64,000 nt of DNA from Prochlorococcus sp. AG-402-I23 (GTDB lineage: Bacteria; Cyanobacteriota; Cyanobacteriia; PCC-6307; Cyanobiaceae). Shown here in pieces: positions 47,596 to 56,689 of the stretch (its first letter is position 1; every line of letters starts with the position of its first letter). The notes beneath the pieces are model-generated. The model had not been told where the DNA came from. It did no database searches and saw only the letters and a program-made list of their open reading frames with translations. The position numbers and the translations under genes were made by a program. The stretch is from the NCBI GenBank assembly GCA_003216915.1, contig QCIB01000002.1, forward strand, positions 50,315 to 114,314. Direction: 5' to 3'.

Positions 47596-49044
47596 TTAAA
47601 ATAAAGGTCTGTTCTTAATTACCTGAGCATCAATTTCAAAGATATTTGCGGCATTCAATATTCTATCTTCTTCTAATACATTGCCTATTAATTGCATTCC
47701 AATAGGTAATCCTTTACTATCAAAACCACAAGGAATACTGATTGCTGGGAGGCCTGCTAAATTAGCAGGAACAGTTAATAGATCAGACAAATACATTGAA
47801 AGTGGATCATTGACAAAATCTCCCTTCAAAAAAGCAGTGGTTGGGCAAGTTGGAGTTAATAAAACATCTACATTCTTAAAAGCATTATCAAAATCTCTTC
47901 TTATAAGTGTCCTAACTTTTTGTGCCTTCTTGTAATATGCATCACTGTATCCAGCTGACAAAGCATAAGTACCTATCAAAATTCTTCTTTGTACCTCATC
48001 TCCAAAACCTTCAGCTCTACTTTTTGAAGTCATATCTATAAGATTTGAACCTGCATTCGATCTGTAACCATATTTAACTCCATCATATCTAGCTAAATTT
48101 GCGGAGGCTTCAGATGGTGCAATAACATAATATGTCGCAATTCCATCGTTAAATCTAGGACATTCAACTTCGATAATTTCAGCCCCTAAAGATTGGAATC
48201 TATCAACCCCAGAAAAAACAGATTCCTTAACTTCTGGATTAAGCCCTGGGTGTTCAAAACATTCTTTAATGATTCCAATTTTTAAACCCTTTATAGATTT
48301 ATTTAAGTTAGTCAAATAATTTGGAACTGGTTTATCAAGACATGTTGAATCAAAGGGGTCTTTTCCAGATATAGAATGAAGAATTTCAGCAGCATCTGAA
48401 ACAGTATTTGTAATTGGGCCAATTTGATCAAGAGAGCTGGCAAATGCTACTAGTCCCCATCTGCTAACTCTGCCATAAGTTGGTTTAAGACCTACAACGC
48501 CACAAAAAGAAGCTGGTTGTCTTATTGATCCTCCTGTGTCAGAGCCTATAGCCGCTGCACAAAATCCAGCTGCAACTGAAGCAGCACTACCGCCTGAACT
48601 TCCTCCTGGTACTCTATTAATATTCCATGGATTTGAAGTGACACCAAATACAGAAGTTTCCGTTGAACTACCCATTGCAAATTCGTCTAAATTTGTTTTT
48701 CCTAAACAAATTCCCCCTGCAGACCATAATTTATTCGAAGCTGTAGATTCATAAGGCGCAACAAAACTTTTGAGCATTTTACTTGCACAAGTTGTTGCAA
48801 CTCCTTTGGTGCAAATATTATCCTTTATTGCTATTGGCATCCCCGCGAGAGGAGGAACTTTTTCGTTATTTTGAATTAATTTATCAATATTTTCAGCTTG
48901 AGTTATGGCAATATCTTTTGTAGTACAAATATATGCGTTAATTTCAGGATCTTTATTATCGATTTTGGCAAAGATATCATTAACTAATTCCTTAACAGAA
49001 GCATTATTGCTTGTAATTTGCTTTCTTAAAGAATTAAAATTCAT
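47596..49044 (-). CDS. gatA: Glutamyl-tRNA(Gln) amidotransferase subunit A
   Basis: Amidase subunit of GatCAB, which converts Glu-tRNA(Gln) to Gln-tRNA(Gln). The 482 residues include the catalytic Lys in [13 protein letters not shown], the amidase signature [14 protein letters not shown] and the Ser nucleophile region [16 protein letters not shown]. It starts at ATG 49044. gatB and gatC are not in this window, as is usual for dispersed cyanobacterial gat genes. It lies upstream of dnaE on the same strand. Confidence 0.95.
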   Translation of the reverse strand: MNFNSLRKQITSNNASVKELVNDIFAKIDNKDPEINAYICTTKDIAITQAENIDKLIQNNEKVPPLAGMPIAIKDNICTKGVATTCASKMLKSFVAPYESTASNKLWSAGGICLGKTNLDEFAMGSSTETSVFGVTSNPWNINRVPGGSSGGSAASVAAGFCAAAIGSDTGGSIRQPASFCGVVGLKPTYGRVSRWGLVAFASSLDQIGPITNTVSDAAEILHSISGKDPFDSTCLDKPVPNYLTNLNKSIKGLKIGIIKECFEHPGLNPEVKESVFSGVDRFQSLGAEIIEVECPRFNDGIATYYVIAPSEASANLARYDGVKYGYRSNAGSNLIDMTSKSRAEGFGDEVQRRILIGTYALSAGYSDAYYKKAQKVRTLIRRDFDNAFKNVDVLLTPTCPTTAFLKGDFVNDPLSMYLSDLLTVPANLAGLPAISIPCGFDSKGLPIGMQLIGNVLEEDRILNAANIFEIDAQVIKNRPLF

Positions 49045-49074
49045 TACTTAATTTATTTCTTAAAATCAAATTTA

Positions 49075-49290
49075 TCAAACAGTTAGTGGTTCTTCTTTTT
49101 TGCAACGTAGTAAACTATGTTTTATATTTTTATACCCTTCATCAGAAAGATCTTTAATAAAAGAAGACATATTTTCTTTTAAACTACGTTTAGTAATAAA
49201 TGGCCCGAACCAGTAGGTACTACTAGGTTGATCTGTCTCAATTTTAGCCCACCAGGCTAAACCGAGTTTGTTTCCAAAGTTTCTAATCAA
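49075..49290 (-). CDS. DUF1816-like small protein
   Basis: A 71-residue soluble protein starting at TTG 49290. LGLAWWAKIETDQPS and TYWFGPFITKRSL followed by FIKDLSDEGYKNI agree with the DUF1816 family of cyanobacteria, sometimes placed near phycobilisome linker genes. Function is unknown, and Prochlorococcus lacks phycobilisomes, so any linker role would be relict or different. A hairpin lies 7 nt before the start and no Shine-Dalgarno is visible. Confidence 0.78.
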   Translation of the reverse strand: MIRNFGNKLGLAWWAKIETDQPSSTYWFGPFITKRSLKENMSSFIKDLSDEGYKNIKHSLLRCKKEEPLTV

Positions 49291-49297
49291 TTTTTTT

Positions 49298-49310
49298 GGC
49301 CTGTTAGGCC
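49298..49310 (-). other. Hairpin just upstream of the DUF1816-like gene
   Basis: GGCCT-GTT-AGGCC is a perfect, GC-rich 5-bp stem in an otherwise very AT-rich spacer, located 7 nt before the TTG start. It could influence ribosome access. On the plus strand it is preceded, not followed, by T, so it is no terminator there. Confidence 0.35.
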
Positions 49311-49434
49311 TAAATATCTTGTTAAATTCTATACAATTTTGTAGTGAAAATTCAATAAATTTTTACTAATGATGTAAATATATTGAAACAACAACATTAT
49401 AGAGATCTTTAAAAAAGTGATTATTAACAATAAA

Positions 49435-50439
49435 TTATTTACCTGACAAGTAAAAAAGGGATATGGCGGCTGCCACAGATGCATTTAAACTTGAAGTCTT
49501 ACCTTTAAGAGGAATACTTAATATAAAATCGCATTTTTTTTGAGTAAGCAAAGAAATACCTTTGTCTTCAGAGCCAACTATAACTACCAAAGGCGCTTTT
49601 TCTAGAAAATTTGAGATAGATATTTGACTATCTCCAGATAAGCCAACAACAAGAAAACCATTTTTTTTAAGTTCCTCAAGAGCTCTATTTAAGTTAACAA
49701 CTCTACTTACATGAAGGTGTTCTAAGGCTCCTGCAGCTACCTTGGCGACTGTTCCAGTCAATCCTGCAGACCTTCTCTGAGGAATAATTACACCCTTGCA
49801 ATCAAATGCTTCCGCTGATCTTATAATCGCGCCAACATTATGAGGATCAGTTATACCGTCTAATGCGAGTAATATAGGATTTGGACAGTTGTGTTTAGAA
49901 AAATCGATTAATTGTTGTAGGGATATTGTTTTAGAGCATGCTAACTGCAATGCGACACCTTGATGGGAAGCACCATAAGTCAACTGCGAAAGCCTGTTCC
50001 AAGAAACTTCTTCAATAAGAACTCCTTTTGATTTAAGATCCTTAAGCAAAATATAGAATTTGTCTGAAGAAAAAATTTCCGAAGTACACCAAATCCTATT
50101 AATCGCTCTATCAGTAATAAGAGCCTCATAAACCGAATGTTTACCCCATATCCAATCATCATAATTTCTCTTATTAGTAAACTCTTGATCAATATCAGAA
50201 TTTTTTTTATAAGGAAATTCTATATTAGATTTAAATCTTGGATTTTTTCTTTTTAAAGATGAAAAAGTATCATTTTTATCATTTTTTTTTAAATTTTCAA
50301 CATTTTTATTAGCGGAATTATTCAAAAATCTATCATTTTTTTCTGAACGATTTGTATTTTTTGAATAATAACCAAAATCTGATTTTTTTTTGTAATCTTT
50401 ATTATTTTTTCCGCCAAATTTATTTGAGAAGTTTTTCAT
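49435..50439 (-). CDS. rlmB: 23S rRNA guanosine-2'-O-methyltransferase (TrmH/RlmB family)
   Basis: SPOUT methyltransferase of the RlmB group (Gm2251 in E. coli numbering), 334 residues. Residues 1-90 are a very basic Asn/Lys/Ser-rich extension, probably disordered. The substrate-binding domain starts DDWIWGKHSVYEAL and the SPOUT domain shows ALDGITDPHNVGAIIRSAEAF, VVIVGSEDKGIS and IPLKGKTSSLNASVAAAISL. It follows mini-RNase III by 4 nt, a pairing of rRNA-processing genes that makes sense functionally. Confidence 0.92.
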   Translation of the reverse strand: MKNFSNKFGGKNNKDYKKKSDFGYYSKNTNRSEKNDRFLNNSANKNVENLKKNDKNDTFSSLKRKNPRFKSNIEFPYKKNSDIDQEFTNKRNYDDWIWGKHSVYEALITDRAINRIWCTSEIFSSDKFYILLKDLKSKGVLIEEVSWNRLSQLTYGASHQGVALQLACSKTISLQQLIDFSKHNCPNPILLALDGITDPHNVGAIIRSAEAFDCKGVIIPQRRSAGLTGTVAKVAAGALEHLHVSRVVNLNRALEELKKNGFLVVGLSGDSQISISNFLEKAPLVVIVGSEDKGISLLTQKKCDFILSIPLKGKTSSLNASVAAAISLFYLSGK

Positions 50440-50443
50440 AGAT

Positions 50444-50842
50444 TCAATTCATTTTTAATTCTAAATATTCAAAAAGTGATGATAATCTTTGAGGATCTTT
50501 TAAAAAAAGCCAGCCAATAAGAGTTTCAAAACCAGTTGCTCTAGAGTATATGGTGGGGTCTGAAGATTTTGGATATCTCTTTGTTTTATTTCTAGCACGC
50601 CTAATTAGATCTATTTCATATGAATTTAATAAATGTTCAATTTGATTTAATGATTTTGACTGAGATTTTGCTTTTACTTCGTTTACTACAGATAAATGAA
50701 GGTCTTTAGATTTCAAGGGGGAATGAACATGCCTTAGTCTTTGGTGGAGCTCCCATACAGAATCTCCTAGCCAAGCAAGTTGAATAACACCTATATGCTC
50801 GGGAGATCCATATGGATCCAAGTTTTGAATCCAATAATTCAA
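50444..50842 (-). CDS. mrnC: Mini-ribonuclease III
   Basis: A 132-residue RNase III catalytic domain without a dsRNA-binding domain; in Bacillus it matures 23S rRNA. The start is TTG, overlapping the STAS stop by 4 nt. IQLAWLGDSVWELHQR carries the catalytic Asp/Glu box, and RRARNKTKRY and TIYSRATGFETLIGWLFL are conserved. It is followed by rlmB, another 23S rRNA enzyme. Confidence 0.92.
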   Translation of the reverse strand: MNYWIQNLDPYGSPEHIGVIQLAWLGDSVWELHQRLRHVHSPLKSKDLHLSVVNEVKAKSQSKSLNQIEHLLNSYEIDLIRRARNKTKRYPKSSDPTIYSRATGFETLIGWLFLKDPQRLSSLFEYLELKMN

Positions 50843-51204
50843 TTTTTTAAATAATTTAATGCATCATCAAGGCTTGACTTCAAGTTAAGAAAATCCCCTA
50901 AACGAACAAGTTTAATTGTTTGGGCCACTCTCGAATTGCCAACGACAGAGAACCCAAGTTTCGACTTTTTGCATTCTTTTGCAGTTTGAACAAGTGCTCC
51001 AAGACCAGATGAATCTAAAAAATCTATTTTTGTCAGATCAATAACGAATGAAAGCTCATTTTTCAAATTACTAGTAACAAAAGTCTTAAATTGTTTTTCT
51101 GAGAAAGCATCAAGTTGGCCTTTAAAAGAAAAAACAATAATGTTGGTTTTAACCTCAAGGTTTCCTCTTAAAGAAACCGTTAACTTCTGGAAATCTTCTA
51201 TGAT
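50839..51204 (-). CDS. STAS-domain anti-sigma factor antagonist, apparent AUC/AUA start
   Basis: A SpoIIAA/RsbV-like protein. The STAS domain shows VIDLTKIDFLDSSGLGALV, where Ser in DSSGL would be the phosphorylation site. A frame opens with ATG at 51261, but adds about 19 hydrophobic non-family residues. A strong GGAGG (51211-51215) lies 6 nt before ATC 51204 and 9 nt before ATA 51201, and no ATG, GTG or TTG is available there. I infer a start at one of those, giving about 121 residues, a normal STAS length. It overlaps mrnC by 4 nt. Confidence 0.82.
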   Translation of the reverse strand: MIEDFQKLTVSLRGNLEVKTNIIVFSFKGQLDAFSEKQFKTFVTSNLKNELSFVIDLTKIDFLDSSGLGALVQTAKECKKSKLGFSVVGNSRVAQTIKLVRLGDFLNLKSSLDDALNYLKN

Positions 51205-51265
51205 CTTATACCTCCAAAAAATTAATATATCAAATGTAATTATCAAATCAAAAGAAAACAATATG

Positions 51266-52405
51266 TCAACATCTTTCTAACATTAGAGAAACAAATTTTT
51301 TAAATAAATAATCTGAATCATGTGGGCCAGGTCCTGCTTCTGGATGATATTGCACACTAAATATTGGTTTATTATTAACCTCTAGGCCAGCCACAGTATT
51401 ATCGTTAAGGTTGTAGTGGGTTATTCTAACAATCTCCTTTGAAAGTGAATTAGGATCAATAGCAAAACCATGATTTTGGCTAGTTATCTCAATTTTATTA
51501 TTTTCACCACAAGGATGATTTAAACCACGATGTCCAAATGGTAATTTATAAGTTGAACCTCCTAATGCTAATCCAAATATTTGGTGGCCAAGGCAAATAC
51601 CAAACATAGGTATTTCACCATATTCAATTAGTGATTTTGCTAAGTCTATACCTTCAGAAACAGAAGAAGGATCTCCTGGACCATTTGAGAAAAAAATACC
51701 ATCCGGCTTGTTAGATAGAATATCATTTAGAGAAGATCTAGAAGGTAAAACCAAAACTTCACAACCATGTGATACAAGTCTGTTTAAAATTGAATTTTTA
51801 ATCCCAAAATCAATTGCTACTATTTTTAATTTTTTATGAGATTCAGCATATCTTTTTCTTAAATCAAACAATGTTTGTGTATGACTTTTCCATAAATATT
51901 GTTTTTTTGTTGAAACTACTTTTGATAAATTTAAACCATCCATCTTTGGAGTTTCAAAAATTATCTTTAAACAACTTTCATCAGTTTTATCTAGAGAGGT
52001 AATAACACCATTCATCGCTCCACTAGATCTTAAAATTTTAACAAGAGCCCTAGTATCAATTCCATAAAGACCTATTATGTTTTTCTCAACTAACCATTGA
52101 TTAAAATTTTTTTTAGATCTCCAATTGCTGTTATTAAATGAAAAATTTCTAACAATTATACCTTTAACATTGATATTAGATTCTGAATCTTCAAAATTGA
52201 CACCAGTATTTCCAATTTCTGGATAAGTGAATGTTAATAACTGTCCATAGTAACTTGGATCTGTAATAACTTCTTGATATCCTGTCATTCCCGTATTAAA
52301 AACTATTTCACCAATGGCTGTGCCTGAAGCACCAAAAAAGAATCCGGGGAATACAATTCCATTACTTAAAACTAATTTCGCGTTTTTCTTATATGGATTA
52401 ATCAT
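51266..52405 (-). CDS. carA: Carbamoyl phosphate synthase small subunit
   Basis: Glutaminase subunit that passes ammonia to CarB for arginine and pyrimidine synthesis. The 379 residues contain an N-terminal domain with NTGMTGYQEVITDPSYYGQ and a class I glutamine amidotransferase domain with the nucleophile in GICLGHQIFGLALGG and the His/Glu pair in VQYHPEAGPGP. I chose ATG 52405; a TTG directly before it could add one residue. carB is elsewhere. It lies 14 nt after trpD. Confidence 0.95.
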   Translation of the reverse strand: MINPYKKNAKLVLSNGIVFPGFFFGASGTAIGEIVFNTGMTGYQEVITDPSYYGQLLTFTYPEIGNTGVNFEDSESNINVKGIIVRNFSFNNSNWRSKKNFNQWLVEKNIIGLYGIDTRALVKILRSSGAMNGVITSLDKTDESCLKIIFETPKMDGLNLSKVVSTKKQYLWKSHTQTLFDLRKRYAESHKKLKIVAIDFGIKNSILNRLVSHGCEVLVLPSRSSLNDILSNKPDGIFFSNGPGDPSSVSEGIDLAKSLIEYGEIPMFGICLGHQIFGLALGGSTYKLPFGHRGLNHPCGENNKIEITSQNHGFAIDPNSLSKEIVRITHYNLNDNTVAGLEVNNKPIFSVQYHPEAGPGPHDSDYLFKKFVSLMLERC

Positions 52406-52419
52406 CAATTTGAAATTAA

Positions 52420-53454
52420 TTAATTTGCGGATAAATAATTTTTTAAAAGTAAAAACTTATTCCAAGGATCTCCTTGATAAATAGAAAATAAAGCTTTATT
52501 AAATCCTTCATTTAAATCATCCTCAATTCCTGCTGCCCAAAGCACTAAAGCCGAGTTCAAAGCAACAACATCAATATGAGATCTTTGTCCGGAACCATTT
52601 AAAACAGACTTTAATATTTCCTCGTTAGACTCAATATCAGAAACTACAAGCTTTTCGTTAGATATATTTTCATGATTAAAATCTAAAATATTAATTTCTG
52701 AAAACCGTAATTCACCATTTTCAACAAATACTAATTTATTTTCTCCTTGAAGCGAAGCTTCATCAAGGCCGCCAGAACCATGAACGACTATTGCTCTATT
52801 CATACCCATTTTTAAAAGCGCACTTCCCATTGGTTTTAAAAGTTCCTCAGAAGCAACACCCAAAACTTGCGCATTAGGTCTTAAAGGATTTACTAATGGT
52901 CCAAGTTGATTAAATACTGTCCTTATTCCAAGGGTCTTTCTTAATGGCGCAAGTTTTATTAAAGATTTATGCCAAACAGGTGCAAACAAAAAAGTTATTC
53001 CAATTTCACTTACGGCTGTAATTACTTTTTCTAATGAACAATTTAAATCCAAGCCAAGATTAAACAAAACATCGGCAGAGCCAACTTTCCCACTAGCACT
53101 TCTATTTCCGTGTTTTGCAATTTTTACCCCACAAGATGCGGCTACAAATGCTACTGCAGTTGAAATATTAAAAGTATTAGCTCCATCTCCCCCTGTTCCA
53201 CAAGTGTCTACCAAATACAAATTTGGTCTTGCTACTGGTAATTCGCAAACATTTAAAAGTTCTTCCGCCATAGAACTTAGTTCGACACCTGTAGAGCTCT
53301 TAGCTCTCATAGCACTCAAAAAGGCTCCTGTTTCAACTTCTGAAATTTCATCATTAAGCCATCTTTGCATTAAGGATCTAGAAGTTAAATCATCAAGGTT
53401 CCGTCCCTCTAACAAATTATTTAGGATTTCAGCGTTTGATAGATTAGAAGACAT
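52420..53454 (-). CDS. trpD: Anthranilate phosphoribosyltransferase
   Basis: Transfers phosphoribose to anthranilate in tryptophan synthesis. The 344 residues carry the PRPP loop [34 protein letters not shown], the metal-binding region and [23 protein letters not shown]. It starts at ATG 53454. No other trp gene is adjacent, which is normal in cyanobacteria. It follows the DUF3288-like gene by 33 nt. Confidence 0.95.
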   Translation of the reverse strand: MSSNLSNAEILNNLLEGRNLDDLTSRSLMQRWLNDEISEVETGAFLSAMRAKSSTGVELSSMAEELLNVCELPVARPNLYLVDTCGTGGDGANTFNISTAVAFVAASCGVKIAKHGNRSASGKVGSADVLFNLGLDLNCSLEKVITAVSEIGITFLFAPVWHKSLIKLAPLRKTLGIRTVFNQLGPLVNPLRPNAQVLGVASEELLKPMGSALLKMGMNRAIVVHGSGGLDEASLQGENKLVFVENGELRFSEINILDFNHENISNEKLVVSDIESNEEILKSVLNGSGQRSHIDVVALNSALVLWAAGIEDDLNEGFNKALFSIYQGDPWNKFLLLKNYLSAN

Positions 53455-53487
53455 TTATTTATGGAAGAAAAATTATGCAGATAAAAT

Positions 53488-53784
53488 TCAATTTGAGGTA
53501 TCAAAACCTGAGCCAACTAAATCTTTATTTGTATTAGAAGGCCTGAAGCTTTTTGACCAAATATTTTTTGTTTTTGAAAAAAGTTCATTTTTTGTGATCT
53601 TCCAAAAATTTAAAATTTTTTCAATATCTTTTTTAATTTCAATTTCTCCTGGAAAATTGGTATAGCGATTTATTAATCTAGCTAAATTTATATAGTCAAG
53701 ATCTTCTGGTGTTTTATTAGTGATAAGGGAATCTATAATGCTCTTGTCTGTTTCATGTAATGGATGAGTTTGCTCGTTACCCAT
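53488..53784 (-). CDS. DUF3288-like protein
   Basis: A 98-residue soluble protein. QTHPLHETDKSIIDSLI near the start and LARLINRYTNFPGEIEIKKDI further on match the DUF3288 family of cyanobacteria, to my memory. The C-terminus is basic and polar. It is first of a long minus-strand group running through trpD, carA and on to rlmB. Function is unknown. Confidence 0.77.
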   Translation of the reverse strand: MGNEQTHPLHETDKSIIDSLITNKTPEDLDYINLARLINRYTNFPGEIEIKKDIEKILNFWKITKNELFSKTKNIWSKSFRPSNTNKDLVGSGFDTSN

Positions 53785-53864
53785 AAATAAATACTAAATC
53801 ATTTATAAAATTAGCTCACATATTCAAAAATGAAACATTATCTTAATCATATCGGCAAAATAAA

Positions 53865-55610
53865 ATGAAAAATTTAAATATAAAAGTTATATCTAAATAC
53901 CTAAGACCTTACAAAAAAGAATTCTTGTATGGAGCTTTAGCTCTCTTAATGGTAAATGTACTAAGTGTTGTAATACCCTTAGAAGTAAAAAATATAATTG
54001 ACCAATTACAAAATGGGTTTTCTTCGGATTTTGTTATTTCTAAATCTTTATGGCTAATATTTTTAGCAACTTGTATGGGATTAATAAGATTATTTTCAAG
54101 ACAGATTGTCTTCGGCATAGGTAGAAAAGTAGAAGTAAATCTTCGTCAAAAACTTTTTGACCATTTACTAATTCAAGATCCAGAATGGATTCAAAAAAAA
54201 GGTAGTGGAGATATTATTAGTAGAGCTACAAGCGATGTTGAAAATATAAGAAGACTTTTAGGTTTTACAGTTTTAAGCTTATGCAACATTGTATTAGCTT
54301 ATTCATTCACTATTCCTTCAATGTTTTCCATTAACAGAACATTGACAATATCAGCTTTAATGATATTTCCATTAATCCTTGGAATTGTAAGTCTATTTGG
54401 CGGCAGAATGGTTAAACAAAGAAAGGCTCAACAAGAATCATTATCAAAACTTAGTGATCTAATACAAGAAGATCTTTCTGGGATAAGCGCCATTAAAATT
54501 TATGCCCAAGAGAATTCTGAGAAAAAAGAATTTGACATATATAATAATGACTATCGAAATTCAGCGATAAAACTTGCAAGAACAGCGAGTACCCTATTCC
54601 CTTTGCTACAAGGGATTTCCTCAATTTCATTATTGATTTTATTATCATTAGGAACTTTTCAATTAGAAAGTGGATTTATTTCGATAGGTGGTTTAGTAGC
54701 TTTAATTCTTTACGTAGAAAGACTTGTCTTTCCAACAGCTCTATTAGGTTTTACCTTAAATACTTTTCAACTTGGTCAAGTAAGTTTAGATCGAGTGGAA
54801 GAAATATTTCAAAACAACCCAAATATTATAGATAGAGCAGAAACTAAATCTTTAAAAAGAAAGGTTAAAGGATTCTTAGAAGCAAAAAATTTAACAATAA
54901 AGTATCCAGGATCAAAATTTAATTCATTAAATAGTCTCAATTTTAAAATTTATCCTGGAGAACTTATTGCAATAGTTGGACCAGTAGGTTGTGGGAAGAC
55001 AACACTAGCAAAGTCTCTAGGACGGACTATTGAAATTCCAGACAATCAATTATTTTTAGATGAAATTGATGTAAAAACTTTAAAATTAAGCGATCTTAGA
55101 AAAAATATTTCAATTGTTCCTCAAGAAGCATTCTTATTTACTTCTACAATTTCAGAAAACCTAAGTTTTGGAGAACCCAAAGCTTCTAAATATTTAGTTA
55201 AAGAAAGCGCTACAAAAGCTGGATTAATTGATGATATCAATAGTTTTCCGCAAAGGTTTAAAACTATTGTTGGTGAAAGAGGTATTACATTAAGTGGTGG
55301 ACAAAGGCAAAGAACTGCACTAGGAAGAGCACTACTTGTTAATTCTCCTGTTGTTGTTCTTGATGATGCTTTAGCAAGCGTAGATAATAAAACAGCAGCA
55401 AGAATAATAGATGAAATGAGTGATAGAAGCAATAAAACAATCATAATGATTAGTCACCAACTTTCTGTTGCAGCTACTTGTGATAGGGTTTTAGTAATGG
55501 ACAAAGGTGAAATAGTACAAGAAGGGGCTCATAAAGATTTAGTAAAAGTGAAAGGGTTATATAAACAACTTTGGGAGAGAGAACTAGCTAACCGAATTGT
55601 TAAGAGCTAA
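53865..55610 (+). CDS. ABC exporter (fused membrane and ATPase domains)
   Basis: Type IV (MsbA-like) half-transporter of 581 residues. Six helices occupy about 1-310. The ATPase domain has Walker A IVGPVGCGKTTLAKS (near 372), signature LSGGQRQRTALGRALL (near 477) and Walker B VVVLDDALASVD. The catalytic Glu after Walker B is replaced by Asp, as in the degenerate partner of heterodimeric exporters such as BmrCD. The canonical partner is not in this window. Lipids, drugs or peptides are possible substrates. Confidence 0.9.
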   Translation: MKNLNIKVISKYLRPYKKEFLYGALALLMVNVLSVVIPLEVKNIIDQLQNGFSSDFVISKSLWLIFLATCMGLIRLFSRQIVFGIGRKVEVNLRQKLFDHLLIQDPEWIQKKGSGDIISRATSDVENIRRLLGFTVLSLCNIVLAYSFTIPSMFSINRTLTISALMIFPLILGIVSLFGGRMVKQRKAQQESLSKLSDLIQEDLSGISAIKIYAQENSEKKEFDIYNNDYRNSAIKLARTASTLFPLLQGISSISLLILLSLGTFQLESGFISIGGLVALILYVERLVFPTALLGFTLNTFQLGQVSLDRVEEIFQNNPNIIDRAETKSLKRKVKGFLEAKNLTIKYPGSKFNSLNSLNFKIYPGELIAIVGPVGCGKTTLAKSLGRTIEIPDNQLFLDEIDVKTLKLSDLRKNISIVPQEAFLFTSTISENLSFGEPKASKYLVKESATKAGLIDDINSFPQRFKTIVGERGITLSGGQRQRTALGRALLVNSPVVVLDDALASVDNKTAARIIDEMSDRSNKTIIMISHQLSVAATCDRVLVMDKGEIVQEGAHKDLVKVKGLYKQLWERELANRIVKS

Positions 55611-55647
55611 AAGTAATTTCTTTACTTATAATAAATAGATTTAAATT

Positions 55648-56376
55648 ATGTTTAAATTCCTGAAAAAAATTATGAATAATGAAGAGGTAAATTTAACTAA
55701 TGATTCTTATTCATTACATAGGATATTAAAAACAAATATCAAAAAAGATCCTAATTTAGAAGAAGATGAAATAATTTTTGGATGTGGCTGTTTCTGGGGA
55801 GCTGAAAAATGTTTTTGGAAACTTCCTGGAGTTGTCACAACTTCTGTAGGTTATGCTGGAGGAGAAAAAAACAATCCAACTTATTATGAAGTATGTTCCG
55901 GCTTAACTGGTCATTCAGAAGTTGTAAGAGTTATATGGGATAAAAGGGAAATAGATGTAAGTGATTTATTAAAAATGTTTTGGGAATGTCATGACCCTAC
56001 TCAAAAAAACAGGCAGGGTAATGATATGGGAACCCAATATAGATCAGCAATATATTACAAAAATAAAAATAATATTAAAATCATATTAGCCAGTAAAGAA
56101 CAATATCAAACGGAACTAAACAAAAAAAATCTTGGCTTGATTGAAACGGAAATAAAAATGATTGATTCATATTTTTATGCAGAACAATACCATCAACAAT
56201 ATCTTGCATCAGCTGGAAGCAGGCAGTATTGTTCCGCTTCACCTACAAAAGTTAAGTTAAGATTTTTTACTGGAAGCAACTATAAATTAGAAGACCATAT
56301 ATGGGAAAACTTTAATTGGGAAGTTGACAAGTGTGTATTGAGATCTGATAACAATCCCATAAAAAATAACATTTAA
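55648..56376 (+). CDS. msrA: Peptide methionine sulfoxide reductase A
   Basis: Reduces methionine-S-sulfoxide, reversing oxidative damage. The 242 residues include the catalytic Cys in FGCGCFWGAEKCFW, then VGYAGGEKNNPTYYEVCSG, WECHDPTQKNRQGNDMGTQYRS and the C-terminal AEQYHQQYL and QYCSAS region with the likely recycling cysteine. The N-terminal 35 residues are an additional segment with no signal-peptide pattern. It follows an ABC exporter by 37 nt. Confidence 0.95.
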   Translation: MFKFLKKIMNNEEVNLTNDSYSLHRILKTNIKKDPNLEEDEIIFGCGCFWGAEKCFWKLPGVVTTSVGYAGGEKNNPTYYEVCSGLTGHSEVVRVIWDKREIDVSDLLKMFWECHDPTQKNRQGNDMGTQYRSAIYYKNKNNIKIILASKEQYQTELNKKNLGLIETEIKMIDSYFYAEQYHQQYLASAGSRQYCSASPTKVKLRFFTGSNYKLEDHIWENFNWEVDKCVLRSDNNPIKNNI

Positions 56377-56403
56377 ATCAATCTAATCTTTATAGTAAAG
56401 ACA

Positions 56404-56477
56404 CGGGGCGTAGCGCAGTTTGGTAGCGCACCACTTTGGGGTAGTGGGGGTCGTGGGTTCAAATCCCGCCGTTCCGA
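56404..56477 (+). tRNA. tRNA-Pro (anticodon GGG)
   Basis: A 74-nt cloverleaf. Acceptor CGGGGCG pairs with CGTTCCG (two G-T pairs), discriminator A. The D arm is GCGC-AGTTTGGTA-GCGC, the anticodon stem CCACT/AGTGG encloses TTGGGGT with anticodon GGG, and the T arm is GTGGG-TTCAAAT-CCCGC. No CCA is encoded. TCTTTATAGTAAAGA, a 6-bp inverted repeat, lies directly before it (56388-56402), possibly a promoter or processing structure. Confidence 0.97.
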
Positions 56478-56630
56478 TTACTTATCGTCTTCATTTATAA
56501 GTGATTTGTATAGTTTATATGAACTTATGCCTACTGCTATGAATGTAAAAGAAGAAAAAAAAGCTAAAACCAATATAGTAAGATTTGAAACTTCCACTTC
56601 ACCTAATTGGAAAGATATAAAAATGTTCAT
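56478..56630 (-). CDS. Small single-helix membrane protein (50 aa) next to tRNA-Pro
   Basis: The frame from ATG 56630 encodes 50 residues beginning MNIFISFQLGEVEVSNL, with one membrane helix (about 17-36, TILVLAFFSSFTFIAVG) and a polar tail ending NEDDK. Its stop begins on the base after the tRNA-Pro 3' end. Codon and residue composition look like a photosynthetic small membrane protein. I cannot assign it to a named subunit. Confidence 0.68.
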   Translation of the reverse strand: MNIFISFQLGEVEVSNLTILVLAFFSSFTFIAVGISSYKLYKSLINEDDK

Positions 56631-56689
56631 TAGAAAGAATTTTTTTTAAAACCTTAACACAATTACAAAAAAATTTTTTTAACATCCAA

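Noticed and set aside
53204..53665. 153-aa plus-strand ORF across trpD and the DUF3288-like gene
   Set aside because: Antisense to two recognisable genes; no family resemblance.
56660..56682. A7T7 run between the 50-aa gene and uppP
   Set aside because: A homopolymer palindrome without GC pairs; probably only base composition.
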